64,000 nucleotides of DNA from Paragonimus westermani (Eukaryota > Platyhelminthes > Trematoda > Plagiorchiida > Troglotrematidae). The notes below the pieces were generated by a model that saw only the letters and a program-made list of their open reading frames with translations, ran no database searches and had not been told where the DNA came from. Where the stretch lies: assembly GCA_008508345.1 (NCBI GenBank), contig QNGE01001253.1, positions 92,694-156,693 of the forward strand, written 5' to 3'. Within the stretch, counting starts at the first letter, position 1. Each line of letters opens with the position of its first letter. The position numbers and the translations under genes are program-made. Of this stretch, positions 1 to 10,760 are shown in pieces.

Positions 1-817
1 CTGCGCTTATCCATCACTGCAATTGGCTTGCGCTGCACCAATTGCAGTTCCACCAACACACCACATATCCAGTGTAAACCCGATGAAGTGAGACCTGTAT
101 GTGTGCGAGTGGGGCCTTTCTGTCCAGCCGGTCAATGCAGGTTAGCCAGTAGATTGGCTAATAAGGAAAGGAAACCTTTATCTCTCGGAGAGTATACAGA
201 AGGAGACTGCAATGACGAGATCTACACTAAGAAGAAAGATTTCTGAAGTGTGATACAAGAAGCATTGCATTATAGGAGTGCAGGTTAGTGCATCCCAAAG
301 AAGATAGGGGTGAATAGCAAAACCCTTATTGAACTATGAAAAGCCAGGCAGACCATTCATCATAAAATACACCAACAAAGCCGAAGAAAAGAATGGATAG
401 AAGACCATAGACACTCAAGTTTCTGAAAAGAGAAGCGGATTAAGTGTCAACGACCAGGATGTTGGCCGACGCAATCATTAACAGAAGTAGAATGTATACA
501 CTGATATGACATACCTGAGCCTAACGTACTCGTCGCCTCTTCGCCGACGGTGTACGATGAGTACGTTGATGACCTACTAACCCCAAAGGGCAAGCGCATT
601 CGCGGGCGCACACATCGCACCACCATTTAGTCACGTCATCGCGACCTATGGCACCGATGGTTCTTTTGCGTACAGCACGCTTCCCCTCGTGACCGTGTAA
701 TAATTACTCGTTGAACTTTCGGAGGCCGCCCGGACCGTATTCCTCCAGGCCGTCCGGTTCAACGCCAAATCTTCCCAACATCTAAAATCAATGTTACAAC
801 GTGAAAGACTTACCAGG
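1..817 (-). mobile_element. LINE 3' end, copy A (5'-truncated, runs off window)
   Basis: Read on the minus strand, this block matches the plus-strand block at about 9160-9983: the region after the RT, a C2H2 finger, a stop, and then a 3' untranslated tail. The match begins abruptly near 817, and 818 onward is unrelated. That is the usual 5' truncation of a LINE made by target-primed reverse transcription. The element continues left beyond base 1. Both copies are well diverged, so neither is recent. It is part of a non-LTR retrotransposon whose product would copy its own RNA into DNA. The clade cannot be fixed without the RT core. Confidence 0.75.
521..652 (-). pseudogene. C-terminal C2H2 zinc finger of LINE ORF2 (copy A)
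   Basis: The minus strand encodes an open segment ending at a TAG (523-521). It carries CDVC, twelve residues, then HQRTH, which is a classical C-X2-C-X12-H-X3-H finger, followed by a basic tail ending RRRVR. The same architecture and the same last residues occur in copy B at 9218-9460. Many LINE ORF2 proteins end in such a nucleic-acid-binding finger. Sequence further upstream (about 653-817) is recognisable but broken by stops and frameshifts, so this is a remnant, although the finger itself is intact. Confidence 0.65.
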
Positions 818-1844
818 CATTATATAATGAGGTCACCAACAGCTGGGTAAAACCGCGTGGTGGTCAAGCAACAACGTGGTCACGAAATATGAACACCTTG
901 ACTGCTCCATTGAGCAAAGTGGGCAGGTATCGCTTGCCTGGATGGGGTACTCGTGATCACTCAAACCGCTGGTTAGATAAACTATCCGAGATGGCGGTGT
1001 GTCGCAGTCAATGGCGTACCTGTATCCATACCATTTTTAGTTCTTCCGCTTAGTCTTTAATATTTGTTGACCTTTTTAGTAACGTTTCCTTCTAGGATAT
1101 TCCACGTCACTGTCGAGGTGAGCGGTGGCCCGAGCCAGGGTACCTTTGGTCAGGCTCATGGCTGTTATGATGATGATGGTGATGATAAATTAACCAACAG
1201 TGGACGGCGAGTATTAGCAAAAGAACATTCGTCGAACTTCATCAGCTTCAAAGTTATACGTCACTTCGTTTAGCGGTGGAACGTCTGCAATCGAAATACC
1301 GATCTGGTCGAACAACCGAACTCGCAAACCATCTCCCAAACGGAGATACCAATAGTACTGTTTACGGTAACAGCTTGCAACCGTATCCCAACGGTGCTGT
1401 CCTTTACATCATCAGTGTGCAGAATATTTAGTATTTTTGCGAACTAACTTGGGAATATGCTTTGTGTTGATGGTACACGTGTCTGGTAATCGATACTGAC
1501 TCATCCCATCTTCATTCTCTGTTAGCAATGTCATTTAAGACTTCATACTATGGGCTGGCGATTTGCTCATCGGTGCTGTTAGGTAGATTGGTTTGTGTAT
1601 ATCATAATATATGTCTTAATGTATGTGCTGTGTAAATGGTGTGAGATGGGACCATCGGAGTGGTCACATGATGACAGGTCTCTGGGTTAACAGATTTCGA
1701 CGTATCTTTGAACGAGCGTGGGTATAAATTTCCCGTAGTTCATTTACCAGCAAGACACTAATGAAATGCCTGGTGTGAACATTTAATGATGTTAAGTATT
1801 CAGTGACTTCAAGATATTGTCAAGTGACAAGTTACAATAAATCA
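818..1844. other. No gene recognised; short GAT-rich tract
   Basis: Only short chance reading frames are present. An imperfect GAT/GGT run at about 1167-1188 is the only visible structure. No similarity to other parts of the window was noticed. Confidence 0.5.
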
Positions 1845-1880
1845 CTGATCACTGGTGAGTAGTCGGGTATTTGGTTTATT

Positions 1881-2015
1881 TTCAAGTTGACCATTACTCA
1901 CATTTGATCGCAGCGTTCGCATTCACATAGACTTTGCAGCCAGCCTCTTTCGAAAAGAAGCACTGGACTCGAGTTTCGCTCTCATTAGAACCCGTCAGTA
2001 ATGCATATCCTTGCT
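1881..2015 (+). repeat. Inverted repeat, left arm
   Basis: This arm is the approximate reverse complement of 2192-2323. Both contain the SINE tail motifs, with scattered mismatches and small indels. Transcripts across the pair could fold into a long imperfect hairpin. Confidence 0.7.
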
Positions 2016-2191
2016 ACACCCGGGATTTAAACTCCGGCTATTCCAATCATGAGGCAACCGTGTTGACCACTACCCCATTGACCTCACATTAGGCACGTTC
2101 GAATAATCAAATCTGAACGCTCAACCACTCTCGCTTGTGAGCAATGATCAGGTTGCTTGATCGTCTCGAGATGAGTTTAAATCTCGGTCGT

Positions 2192-2323
2192 GGCAAGGAT
2201 ATGGACGACTGACGAGCTCTAATGAGAGCGAAACTTGAGTCCAGTTCTCTTCGAAAGAGGCTGGCTGGAACGTCTATCGGAATGCGAAAGCTGCGATCAA
2301 ATGTGAGTGATGGTCAACTTGAA
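2192..2323 (-). repeat. Inverted repeat, right arm
   Basis: Partner of the arm at 1881-2015. It starts at the GGCAAGGATATG motif and ends at TGGTCAACTTGAA. Confidence 0.7.
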
Positions 2324-2345
2324 AACTCACTGATCAATGAAACTT

Positions 2346-5300
2346 CTTCAGCTGTGATCAGCGGTATTTTGACGCAATAACCAGAGCAAGGCCGAGTGAG
2401 AGAGGGAACAGGAAGAAAGCCCGGGCAGCATCGTGTGCGGCCTACATGCCGATGTGAGTCGTGTGTCTTTGCTACCGTTAGCCAGTTTCGTCGTACTGTT
2501 GCGTTCCCGTGTGAGTCACACCGCACGCTCGTCCGTATGAGCAAGCCCACAAGACTGTGTGCGTGGACGGGTGTGACCATGGCCTCTGATCGAACGACAC
2601 TGGAGCGAAGTCTGCACGTGCGACCTCGACCAAAACAATCGCCGCGTTAAACACAGCAGACCGCCCGGCGAACAGTCGTTTTCGACTGGCCATGATGGAA
2701 GTTCTGCTGCGGGCAAATCTGTTGACCAGAAAATGCATCATGAAATGCATCATGCAATGATACCGATTGTGGCGACAGGTTTTGGGCACAAAGTATTGGG
2801 TGGTAGCTTGGACAAACCTCTTTCATCTATCCCTAGAAGTCTGAAAATACCTTTACTGTATTGCCCTTACTGGACTTGGTTGAAATAGAAGACCAAACGT
2901 TACCCAGACTGGACACGGCGGTCTAGGTAGACAGCCATAGCAGAAAACAAACTGTTATCACAAATATTTCATAAATTGGCATGTCGTGAAGAGTCACTTT
3001 ACACTCTCCAGGAGTTTATTGACACCTGCAGGTCCAGCAACTAATCTTAAAACACATGTAAACGCCTTCACCATTTAATATGAGACTCTGATAGAAATAA
3101 TGCCTAGACTTGTTTTGGGTCAGAATATAACGATCCGTTGCCAGACGTTTTACTCTACGGCGAATAATTACAGCCGGGTTGATGTCCAATGCTTTCTGTA
3201 GGATTCCAACGACGAAGAGCCTGGATTCCGATTATTAAATAAAGCAAAATCAATGTATAGTTTACTCGAGATTGTGTGTTAATTCAATGCATAGTATATA
3301 CATATACTCACAACTACATACATGCGCATGGGTGTTTGTTTGTTTGTGGCTGATATCGCGAACAGTTAATTTTTATTTTGTCTTTCTACCCACGTTCTCT
3401 AAGGATGCATGTAACGGGAATCTGTTTGATTTAAATTTGCACGCACTGTGCCCATCATTCAAATTATGAGATATGAAAGAGTACACATAATCAGCATTGC
3501 CCGTGCAATCTAACTGCTGTGATACTACATGGTAAGCACATAAACAAACTTGTTTGGGTAAAATAGGTCCACCGTAATTATTCAGTGTTACTTTCCTTGC
3601 ATTAGAACAAAGCTGAGTGTTCGTCCTATATTCGGTAGTAAACAGTCTTACTGAAACCCACGACCCGCAATGAATTCCCCATTGGATTGCGGGTAAGTGA
3701 GTTGCAGGTTGGAAATGTTCCAGTTGTAACCAGGACGTGGATACTTTTATCTGACATTTGTATATATTTAGGTTTAGGGAATTACCAAAGTATGACGTTC
3801 TGAATTGTTTAAACACCCCGTTTTCTACCTTTTAAACAAAGATGTAGTCCATGAGATAGGTTCTCAGCCACTCCGATGAAATGGATGCAGACTGGCAATG
3901 GAGTTATCGTAAATCCGACACGAAAGTGGCTCCCAACAGTCCCGGGCTCGAGCGCCCACTCGCCGGACGGAACATCAACACACTACTCACCCCACCACTT
4001 CGTATATGCGTGGGTATGCCAGCGCAATCAATGTGTTTTTCCTTACAGTGCGTCCCTCATCGCCATGATGCCTTCCGACTTGTTTATCTCTGCATCGCTG
4101 TAATTTATTGCTTGCTCTCCTGATGTATAAGATGATAATTTCTGTGCACACAATTTATTCTGCAGTAAGTTTTGTAATTCTGTTAATTGCTATTATAATG
4201 TGCATAAAACGATTTGATCGTGCACTTCGGTCCTAACCAAAAGATCTACCGTTGCCAGCGTATAACCAGGGATACTTGCAAATTCTATAGTGACCGGTCG
4301 TTGAATTACGTTCGTCGCAAGCAGCAAACATAAAACTAGTAGACTAGAGGGTAAGGACTTCGACTTGTAGCGCAATGGATTGCCGTTTCCATATCACGCA
4401 GTCAAATATCTCCAAATTATGAGTCCACATACAGACATGCGTTGGTGATACATTTCATGTCTAGAGATGAGCACATTAAACTATTGAAAACTTTGTTTCC
4501 TGCCTTCATGGTCGTATCCAGTTTAAGACTGTCAATCTGAGATTGCACTATCTAGAAGCAATTTGAACTCTTCCTTCGAGTTCCGATTGTTTACTGCCAG
4601 TTAGTGCTGTAGAGAGTCCTACAGGGCTGAAACAACAGTCATTACAATGCGTTTGATGTTTCTGTTAGTCCGGGTAACATCTAAAGTTGGAACTTTATCT
4701 ACCGTTTTAATAATGCACGCGAAATTAAATTAAATTTTCAATATAACCTAAATGAGATGGCTCGTAAGAAGAGCTATACATCAATTGAAATTGCCCTGAA
4801 GTCAGAGCAGAATATCAGATTGTATACGTGATTACACGCCTTGTTTAACAGAGCCTGATATTTTCTATAAAGCCAGCCATTAGGGGACACGTGAGTTGAT
4901 CATGTGGGCCACGCATACGAATGAAGTGCTTCGGCGTACGAAAGCACATGCTTGGCTACCCCACAAGTTGCCAGTGGGATCGATCAACCTAGTTGTCAAC
5001 TCGACTTGAATTACGGTAGTTACCCATCATCGATGACTTAGGGTCCCTAATTCGAGCAGACAATATATGGTTGACAACAAGAAAGCACACTCTAAGGCCG
5101 GTAAAAACCGGCGGCAAAGATCTAGTCAGTATATATGTGTCACATTTTTGCCACGATGATCTGTTTCACATCGTCACTTCAAGTGTTGGTGCGCTGACAG
5201 GTATACATCCCAAAGCGGAGACTAGACGAATGTTACCAAACGGATGGAGCAGGTGGAGAACAAAACTCGTGCGTCTGTCATGTCTGAAAGCAGCTAAATA

Positions 5301-6552
5301 TATTCAGCTTATTCTTCAGACAACCTCATATAGGTGTTCAACAGTCCGAGTAATCACGGATATTTTCCAGTGGTGTGACTAAGGTTTGGTAGGAGATTAA
5401 CTTTTATATAGCTCGTCTTGCTAACAAGCCCGCGGTGAAATCTTTTTATCGAGACAAAGCTTCAACGCTTGTCGGAAGATGCTACTGAACATCAATTTCC
5501 TCTCAATATAGGTTCAAAAAGCTAACTTGGTATGTAGTGGGTTCTGGGATTTTGAAACTGATGCCAGGGACCATTAATCAGACTGTTTGGTGGAATGTGT
5601 GCCGATTAAAAATATCAAATTAGTCAACTACTTACTGTAGTAGGAGAGACGGCTTCCAAGAAATCCTCCTCAATAATAGACGGCTCGTAAGCACGATGCT
5701 AATCTAGATCAGGCAAGTAGAAAGTGTTAATGTTTTCCATTTCGTGGTAGTTTTTCAAGTCTTGGTGTAATAGGATTGGATTGGAACGGTTTCCTGGTTA
5801 AAAAATGTCTAGCTAATCCGGATTCAAGCACAAGCTACTGTAGACGAAACTGTGGTCGATCGGCGCCAATCAATCAAAAACGACGATCAGCTCTGTACCG
5901 AAGTTGCTTGTGGACAGTGGAGATCGAAACAGGTTGTTTGAGTGTGTCAGGTTTAAACAATTGATTTGTTGTAGTCAAATTAGTAGAACTTAGCAACGAA
6001 CTGGCCACTCACGATGCAAGAACGCTTGCTGCCCACTGACACCCGTAAGCACTGTTCCTCTGCGACGATGGTGCTGTTTTTCCTAGTGAGTTGAAATTGC
6101 TTAGTACCACTCAGACTAGTGTTGTTCTGATTTTCTCGACTCAATAACTCAGAACGTGGCATGGTGTCAGCGAACACAATGAGACCCGCGTACATGTTAC
6201 AAAGCAATTCAACAGGTGCAATTGCTAACATTCCTCCTGAGGAGTTAGAAATGACGGACAGTAGCCAGTTGTCAGAAGCATGATAGATATAGAGATAGAA
6301 GTTCGATTACTGCTATGCTGAGCAATTTGTCTGAGTTACAGAAGGAAAAAACAGTTAATGTTTTGACATTATGTTGCTGACGGGAGCGGACAGATCTTGA
6401 TGAATCTGACTCTTGCTGACAATGCAGCATCGAACGATCTCGGTACGTTAACCATTAAATTCGAATAATACTGTCTCGATCAAGAGAAGAAATTCAGAGA
6501 TTTTTGTCTCATTCAAACGAACCATCATTATTGAAAACCTATCGACTAATAT
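2346..6552. other. Gene-poor stretch, no recognised content
   Basis: The segment 2390-2790 is richer in GC and open on both strands for 80-100 codons. The frames overlap in antisense and show no motif, so base composition explains them. A 147-codon minus-strand frame lies at 3373-3816 with no domain, signal peptide or convincing splice context that I can see. A 103-codon plus frame lies at 5071-5382, also unrecognised. Nothing in this stretch matches the repeats elsewhere in the window. Confidence 0.4.
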
Positions 6553-6903
6553 TTGACAGCGCTGAAGAAGCTGGCTAGAACTGGTGGTTTTTGTAGGTAC
6601 AGGAAGGACAGTCTCAAAACTGATCGAATGATTCTTGGCGCTCAGGACACCGTAATGACAAAGAGACCGCTGAGGGTGGAAAAACTAACACTTTCCCAGT
6701 GTACTGATAGTTTCAACGGCGAAGTGGCTGTGATGCAGAAGATGAAAAACCTTGATAGTGGAAATGGAACGGAGCTCAACGCGATTGGACGCGCACGGGT
6801 GGACGTTAATCAATGCAAAGTAGCGAGTGGATTTAGTGATTTTACACAGTTAATTTACGAACACGACGCGTCTTGTGCAGTAATTCTGGGTTTACTGATA
6901 TAG
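6553..6903 (+). pseudogene. Unassigned ORF with a retropepsin-like end
   Basis: This is a 116-codon frame read from a TTG (no ATG at this position). I do not recognise it as a whole. Its last forty residues (GRARVDV, then CAVILGL) loosely recall the C-terminal half of LTR-retrotransposon aspartic proteases, where an ILG motif follows a beta-strand pair. The catalytic DTG/DSG that should lie about 70-80 residues earlier is not seen; a QDTVMT stretch is the nearest candidate. No integrase or RT follows. It may be a decayed fragment or a chance frame. Confidence 0.15.
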
Positions 6904-8819
6904 TAGGTGGTTTTTCACGAAAGCTATAAACCTCAACGTAGTGTTTTTGGATTGTGTTGTAGCAGGTGCTTGTGAAAAGTTCAGCTGTCAGTCAAATCCG
7001 GCTCCCGTCTGTTTTCTAGTGAATAACGTTAACTCTTCAAAATGAGCGAAACTAACTAGAAATATTTTCGAATTGGTCTGACTCAAGTGTCGCACTGATG
7101 TCCATCTGTTGTTATACCGAATAGTGTTTGACGCTTATTAGTGAGTCAGGCTGGATGGGGCCTCCACACACATGAAAATACTCAAGGACAACAAATTCAG
7201 TCGACTTAATAACTCCATTTGAGTGGATATTATGACATTGAACGTAGTGCATACACCAAGTATTCAAGACCAGTACATTTGATGAGCAAATAGTTTACAG
7301 TATCAAAACGGATATATACGTATATATATTCGGGTGTATATATGTGTAGAAACAATGTTTTAACTTTGACTTTTCAGCACGCGTTTTTGTTGTTTTCGAG
7401 GTAACGCGTGAACTGGAGATGACCTGATGTCATTTGAGCTGAAGTATGCGAAAACAACAACTTAAAGGATTTTCCACTGTTACAATGATGTACACACTTA
7501 CAAAAAATGTCGTCAAGTTTATGAGATGGATCAAAGAGTAAAGTGATCATAGGTGCCGAAATGAGTGAAAACAGTACGGGTAAGATAGAACAGAGTAGTG
7601 CGTATGAAAATGAAGGAGATCTGAACAACTGGTGTATTATGATAAAGTATTTCGGTAAAAATATTCCATTAAATGGAAAAAGTAAAACTAGTGTGACATC
7701 ACACAACTCATAGCGGGTAATTTTAAAAGATTTCAAGGAATTGACATAGATGTGTAACTTTGGACAATTTGTTAACAATGTTCGGTAGGTGTCGTTTCGA
7801 CTAACTTGAGAAACGTAGAGGATGAATGAATAAGAATATATGTTCAACTTCCAGCTTTAAATAAAGTAAAAACCGTACTTAGACGTCCTGTCGAAACAAG
7901 TGTAGTATCTATGTTTCTCCTATAGTTAGTAATTTTACCTGTGTTCTAGGAACCTTCCACAAGTGACGACTAGTAGGAAAGTCATGCTATCGACACATTC
8001 CTCAAAGAGAAATAGCGTAACAGTATCTTGATGTGATGTATCTGTGAGTTTAGACGTTTTACTTCAAGTAACGTAACAATAAGTTTTAATAAGAAAGCAC
8101 CCAGTGTGGCGAAACAGTTTTGATCATCAGTGTTCAAGTCGCATAATTCATAAGCGAGTCTCCTTTCATTGGCGTTCCGTTCATCCCTACAGTCATACTG
8201 ATTCGCAAACTTAGATGAAGTAATATACGCTAAAGGAGGCCAGAGAATGATCATTTATCCGTTTCCACTGAAAAAGAGTGGAGTTGGATTGACACCAGCT
8301 TATCGGGAAACCATTCGTTGGTGGAAACTTTCTAAGGTCTATCAAATTCCGGTAAGTGTAACTTTCACGATGCGTCATTTTTCCTGTTAGGAAATTCCAC
8401 AGTTTTGCCGACAAACCACTCTAGATGACCATTTCGATCCAGAAAAGCCTCCAAATATCAATTCAGCGGCAGTGATACTTCATCTTTCCGTTTGGTCAGC
8501 AGTATGCATATAAGCTGCATCTTCTACAGTTACAGCGAAGCTTTACATTAGGTATTCTATCCGTTACAAGTTAACTCTGCACGAGAACTAAATGGAAGTG
8601 AACCAACGGAATGCTATGTGATAATCATGTTCCTTTAGCCACTTTGACTGAACCTTGAGCGAACTGGGATGTCCGTTTAAGGACTAATTGACTTCTGGTT
8701 CGAACCTAAGTAAAACCGTATGCGTATGGTCTTGTTGCAAAGTATTTGGCGGAAGCAGGAACTACTGAACTTTCTGTTGTGCCTTGTAAAGTGTGTGTGT
8801 GTGTGTACGAGGAATCATA
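6904..8819. other. No gene recognised; simple-sequence tracts
   Basis: An AT/GT microsatellite-like patch lies at 7311-7347, and a (GT)8 run lies at 8791-8806 just before LINE copy B. A 157-codon minus frame at 7374-7847 is AT-rich and hydrophobic, without motifs. A 90-codon minus frame at 7982-8254 is likewise unrecognised. Confidence 0.4.
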
Positions 8820-8837
8820 GCCTGAAGATGGCCACGA

Positions 8838-9217
8838 AGCTGTGTGTTTACCGCTCAATGGTGCTGTCTATACTGCTGTATGGCAGGGAGACGTGGACAT
8901 TGTATCAGTGAAACGTGAGCTATCTGAGCCGATTCCATGTGCGGTGTCTGAGGCGCATCTTGAATATTCGGTGGTCGGACATGGTTCCGAACACTGAGGT
9001 ACTGTGACCAGCGGACGTAAACAAAATGTAAGTCCTGCTAATAATGAGTCAGCTTCGTTGACTAGGTTACGCCCAACGAATCGGCGATGACCGTATTCCG
9101 AAGCAGCTGCTCTATGGACAACTGAAATCAGGTGGTTAAAAGCGGAGATACCACGATGTTGTGCAGGCAAGTCTTTCACGTTGTAACATTGATTTTAGAT
9201 GTTAGGAAGACTTAGCG
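8838..9217 (+). pseudogene. LINE RT C-terminal (thumb/connection) remnant
   Basis: In shifting frames one reads LLYGRETWTLY, then [19 protein letters not shown], then LGYAQRIGDDRIPKQLLYG, then EDLALNRMAWRNTV. This order (LLYG.ETW, CLRRI, W.D.V.N.EV, LG...R..D.RIP) is the familiar stretch downstream of the palm domain in many animal LINE ORF2 proteins. Several in-frame stops (for example after WTLYQ) and frameshifts show that it is dead. The palm domain with the catalytic aspartates is absent because of 5' truncation. Confidence 0.7.
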
Positions 9218-9460
9218 TTGAACCGGATGGCCTGGAGGAATACGGTCCAGGTGGGCGCCCGAAAGTTCACCGAACAGTTGTTGCGCGGCCGAGAACGGAA
9301 GCGCGCGGTACGCAAAGAAACCATTGGCGCCGTAGATCGCAGTGACGTGACTATATGGCGCTGCGATGTGTGCAGCCTCGAATGCGCTGGCCGTTCGGGA
9401 TTAATAAGTCACCAACGTACTCATAGTACACCGTCGGCGAAGAGGCGACGAGTACGTTAG
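9218..9460 (+). pseudogene. C2H2 finger at the end of LINE ORF2 (copy B)
   Basis: This 80-codon open segment starts inside the LINE ORF2, so the apparent start is not a real start. It begins with NRMAWRNTV, has a basic arginine-rich linker, and ends with a finger CDVC-X12-HQRTH at about residues 49-69 and a basic tail RRRVR before TAG. Copy A keeps the same finger spacing and tail. The finger would bind nucleic acid during target-primed reverse transcription; that role is known for other LINE proteins and is inferred here. Confidence 0.65.
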
Positions 9461-10045
9461 GCTTAGGCCGGGTAAATCATCAGTATATCCATTGTGCTTC
9501 TGCTGGTGATTGTATCGGCCGAGAGCCTGGTCGTTTGGCAATTAATCCGCTCCTCTTTTCAGAACTTCCGGCGTCTGCAATCTCCTTCCCATTCATTTCT
9601 TCAGCTTTGTCGGTATACTGTATGATAAATGACCTGACTTTTCGTATTTCAATATGAATCTTGTTTTCCATCTTCATCTTCTATGGTATGTACTAACTTG
9701 CACTCCTATACTTAAATGCTTCTTGTAATATACTTCACAATTCTTCCTTCTTAGCTTAGAGCTCGTCATTGCAGTCTCCTTCTGTTTACTCTCCGAGAGA
9801 TAAAGGTTTCCTTTCCCTGTTAGCCGATCAACTTGGCTAACCAGCATTGGCCGGCTGGACACAGAGGCCCCACTAGCACACCTACAGGTCTCACTTCTTC
9901 GGGTTTACACTGGATATGTGGTGTGTAGGTGGAACCGCAAGCGGTGTGACGCAAGCCATTTGCGGTGATAGTTAAGCATGGGCATCCTTTGGTTTTGACC
10001 ACTGTGACAGGCTAATCTGAATCGGATGCCGCCAACCGTGTGTAA

Positions 10046-10290
10046 GTGGACAACTTGTGCGCCTGTTTGCACAAGCCTGTTTGTATGACTCACCATCCAG
10101 AACACGCCAGCGCGTCCGTAGCCTTGTTTTCGTCTAAGTCTGATCTGATTGGATCAAGTAACCATCCTGACTGGACAATTTACGTGCTACAACGCATCGT
10201 CGGGCGTCTCATGGAACAGTATTTCCCGTCAATTTGTCCTGTTTACTGCAACACACCCCTACTGCTGAGCTGTACCTGAATTCGACACCT
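10046..10290 (+). repeat. Diverged inverted repeat, left arm
   Basis: This segment resembles the reverse complement of about 10455-10760. Shared words include TCTAAGTCTGAT and GATTGGAT(C/G)... followed by a stretch rich in CTGT. The similarity is clear but heavily diverged. It may be the outer end of LINE copy B's tail or an unrelated short repeat. Confidence 0.45.
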
Positions 10291-10454
10291 CCAATACTGC
10301 AGCATGACAGTTGAACTGCGTTGATTTCTTTCGTACCGTACGTTCAAGGTTACCGGAGTTCACCTGATAAACAACCATCAGCTCCTTTTAAGTGCAGCGG
10401 GGAACATCCATCCTGTAGTTCTGTGGGACGGTGAAGGTTAAACTAGTTTGTCGT

Positions 10455-10760
10455 CATGTGGGAGATGATGTGTTGGGCATACAGCACTCGGATTCAGTTA
10501 AGTAGCAGTCGTATGTTGCAGCAAGAAGGTCAGATTTATAGTGAACACCAACAGTGACGGCTAACAGGAGCGACTGCGCAGTGGCCTGGTAGAATGTACG
10601 ACACCAGCACACAAATATAGGCAGGTTAAAAACCATGTCACGTGACCCAATCCAATCAGACTTAGACAGGACCAAAGTTATGGGCTCACTGGTTTGAAAT
10701 GAATGTTTGATCATGCAAACGGGTAGTCGCACGGACAAGAACACACGCTGTCTACGTGCT
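10455..10760 (-). repeat. Diverged inverted repeat, right arm
   Basis: Partner of 10046-10290, separated by about 165 bases. Reading both arms outward gives a similar peptide-like pattern around a KSDxIGS motif, but there is no evidence that this is translated. Confidence 0.45.

Larger units (their letters stand above)
1845..2345. mobile_element. Head-to-head pair of tRNA-like SINE units (foldback)
   Basis: The left unit reads on the minus strand and the right unit on the plus strand. The left unit has an A-box-like region (near 2060-2090, including GGGGTAGTGGTC on the minus strand) and a B-box-like region (near 2020-2040), then a tail with a TCTAATGAGAGCGAAAC-type motif and an end motif TGGTCAACTTGAAAA. 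The right unit repeats the same tail at 2192-2323. The middle (about 2090-2190) recurs near 29.75 and 34.35 kb, so it belongs to the family. Diagnosis as a pol III-type SINE rests on these box-like motifs; a foldback MITE is the alternative. Confidence 0.6.
8820..10040 (+). mobile_element. LINE 3' end, copy B
   Basis: This plus-strand block holds the C-terminal region of a LINE RT, then a C2H2 finger and an untranslated tail. The tail (9461-9983) matches the reverse complement of 1-520. The start near 8820 is where RT-like coding first becomes readable (VYRSMVLSILLYGRETW). The 3' limit is uncertain because copy A runs off the window at the position equivalent to about 9983; sequence to about 10040 may still belong. 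It is a decayed, 5'-truncated insertion. Confidence 0.75.

Noticed and set aside
2396..2789. Mutually antisense ORFs of 84-103 codons
   Set aside because: GC-rich patch with few stop codons on either strand; no motif in any of them.
3373..3816. 147-codon minus-strand ORF
   Set aside because: No recognisable domain, and the overlapping plus frame is also open; kept only as a note in the stretch description.
7374..7847. 157-codon minus-strand ORF
   Set aside because: AT-rich, hydrophobic, no motif, no splice or start context; expected by chance in AT-rich DNA.
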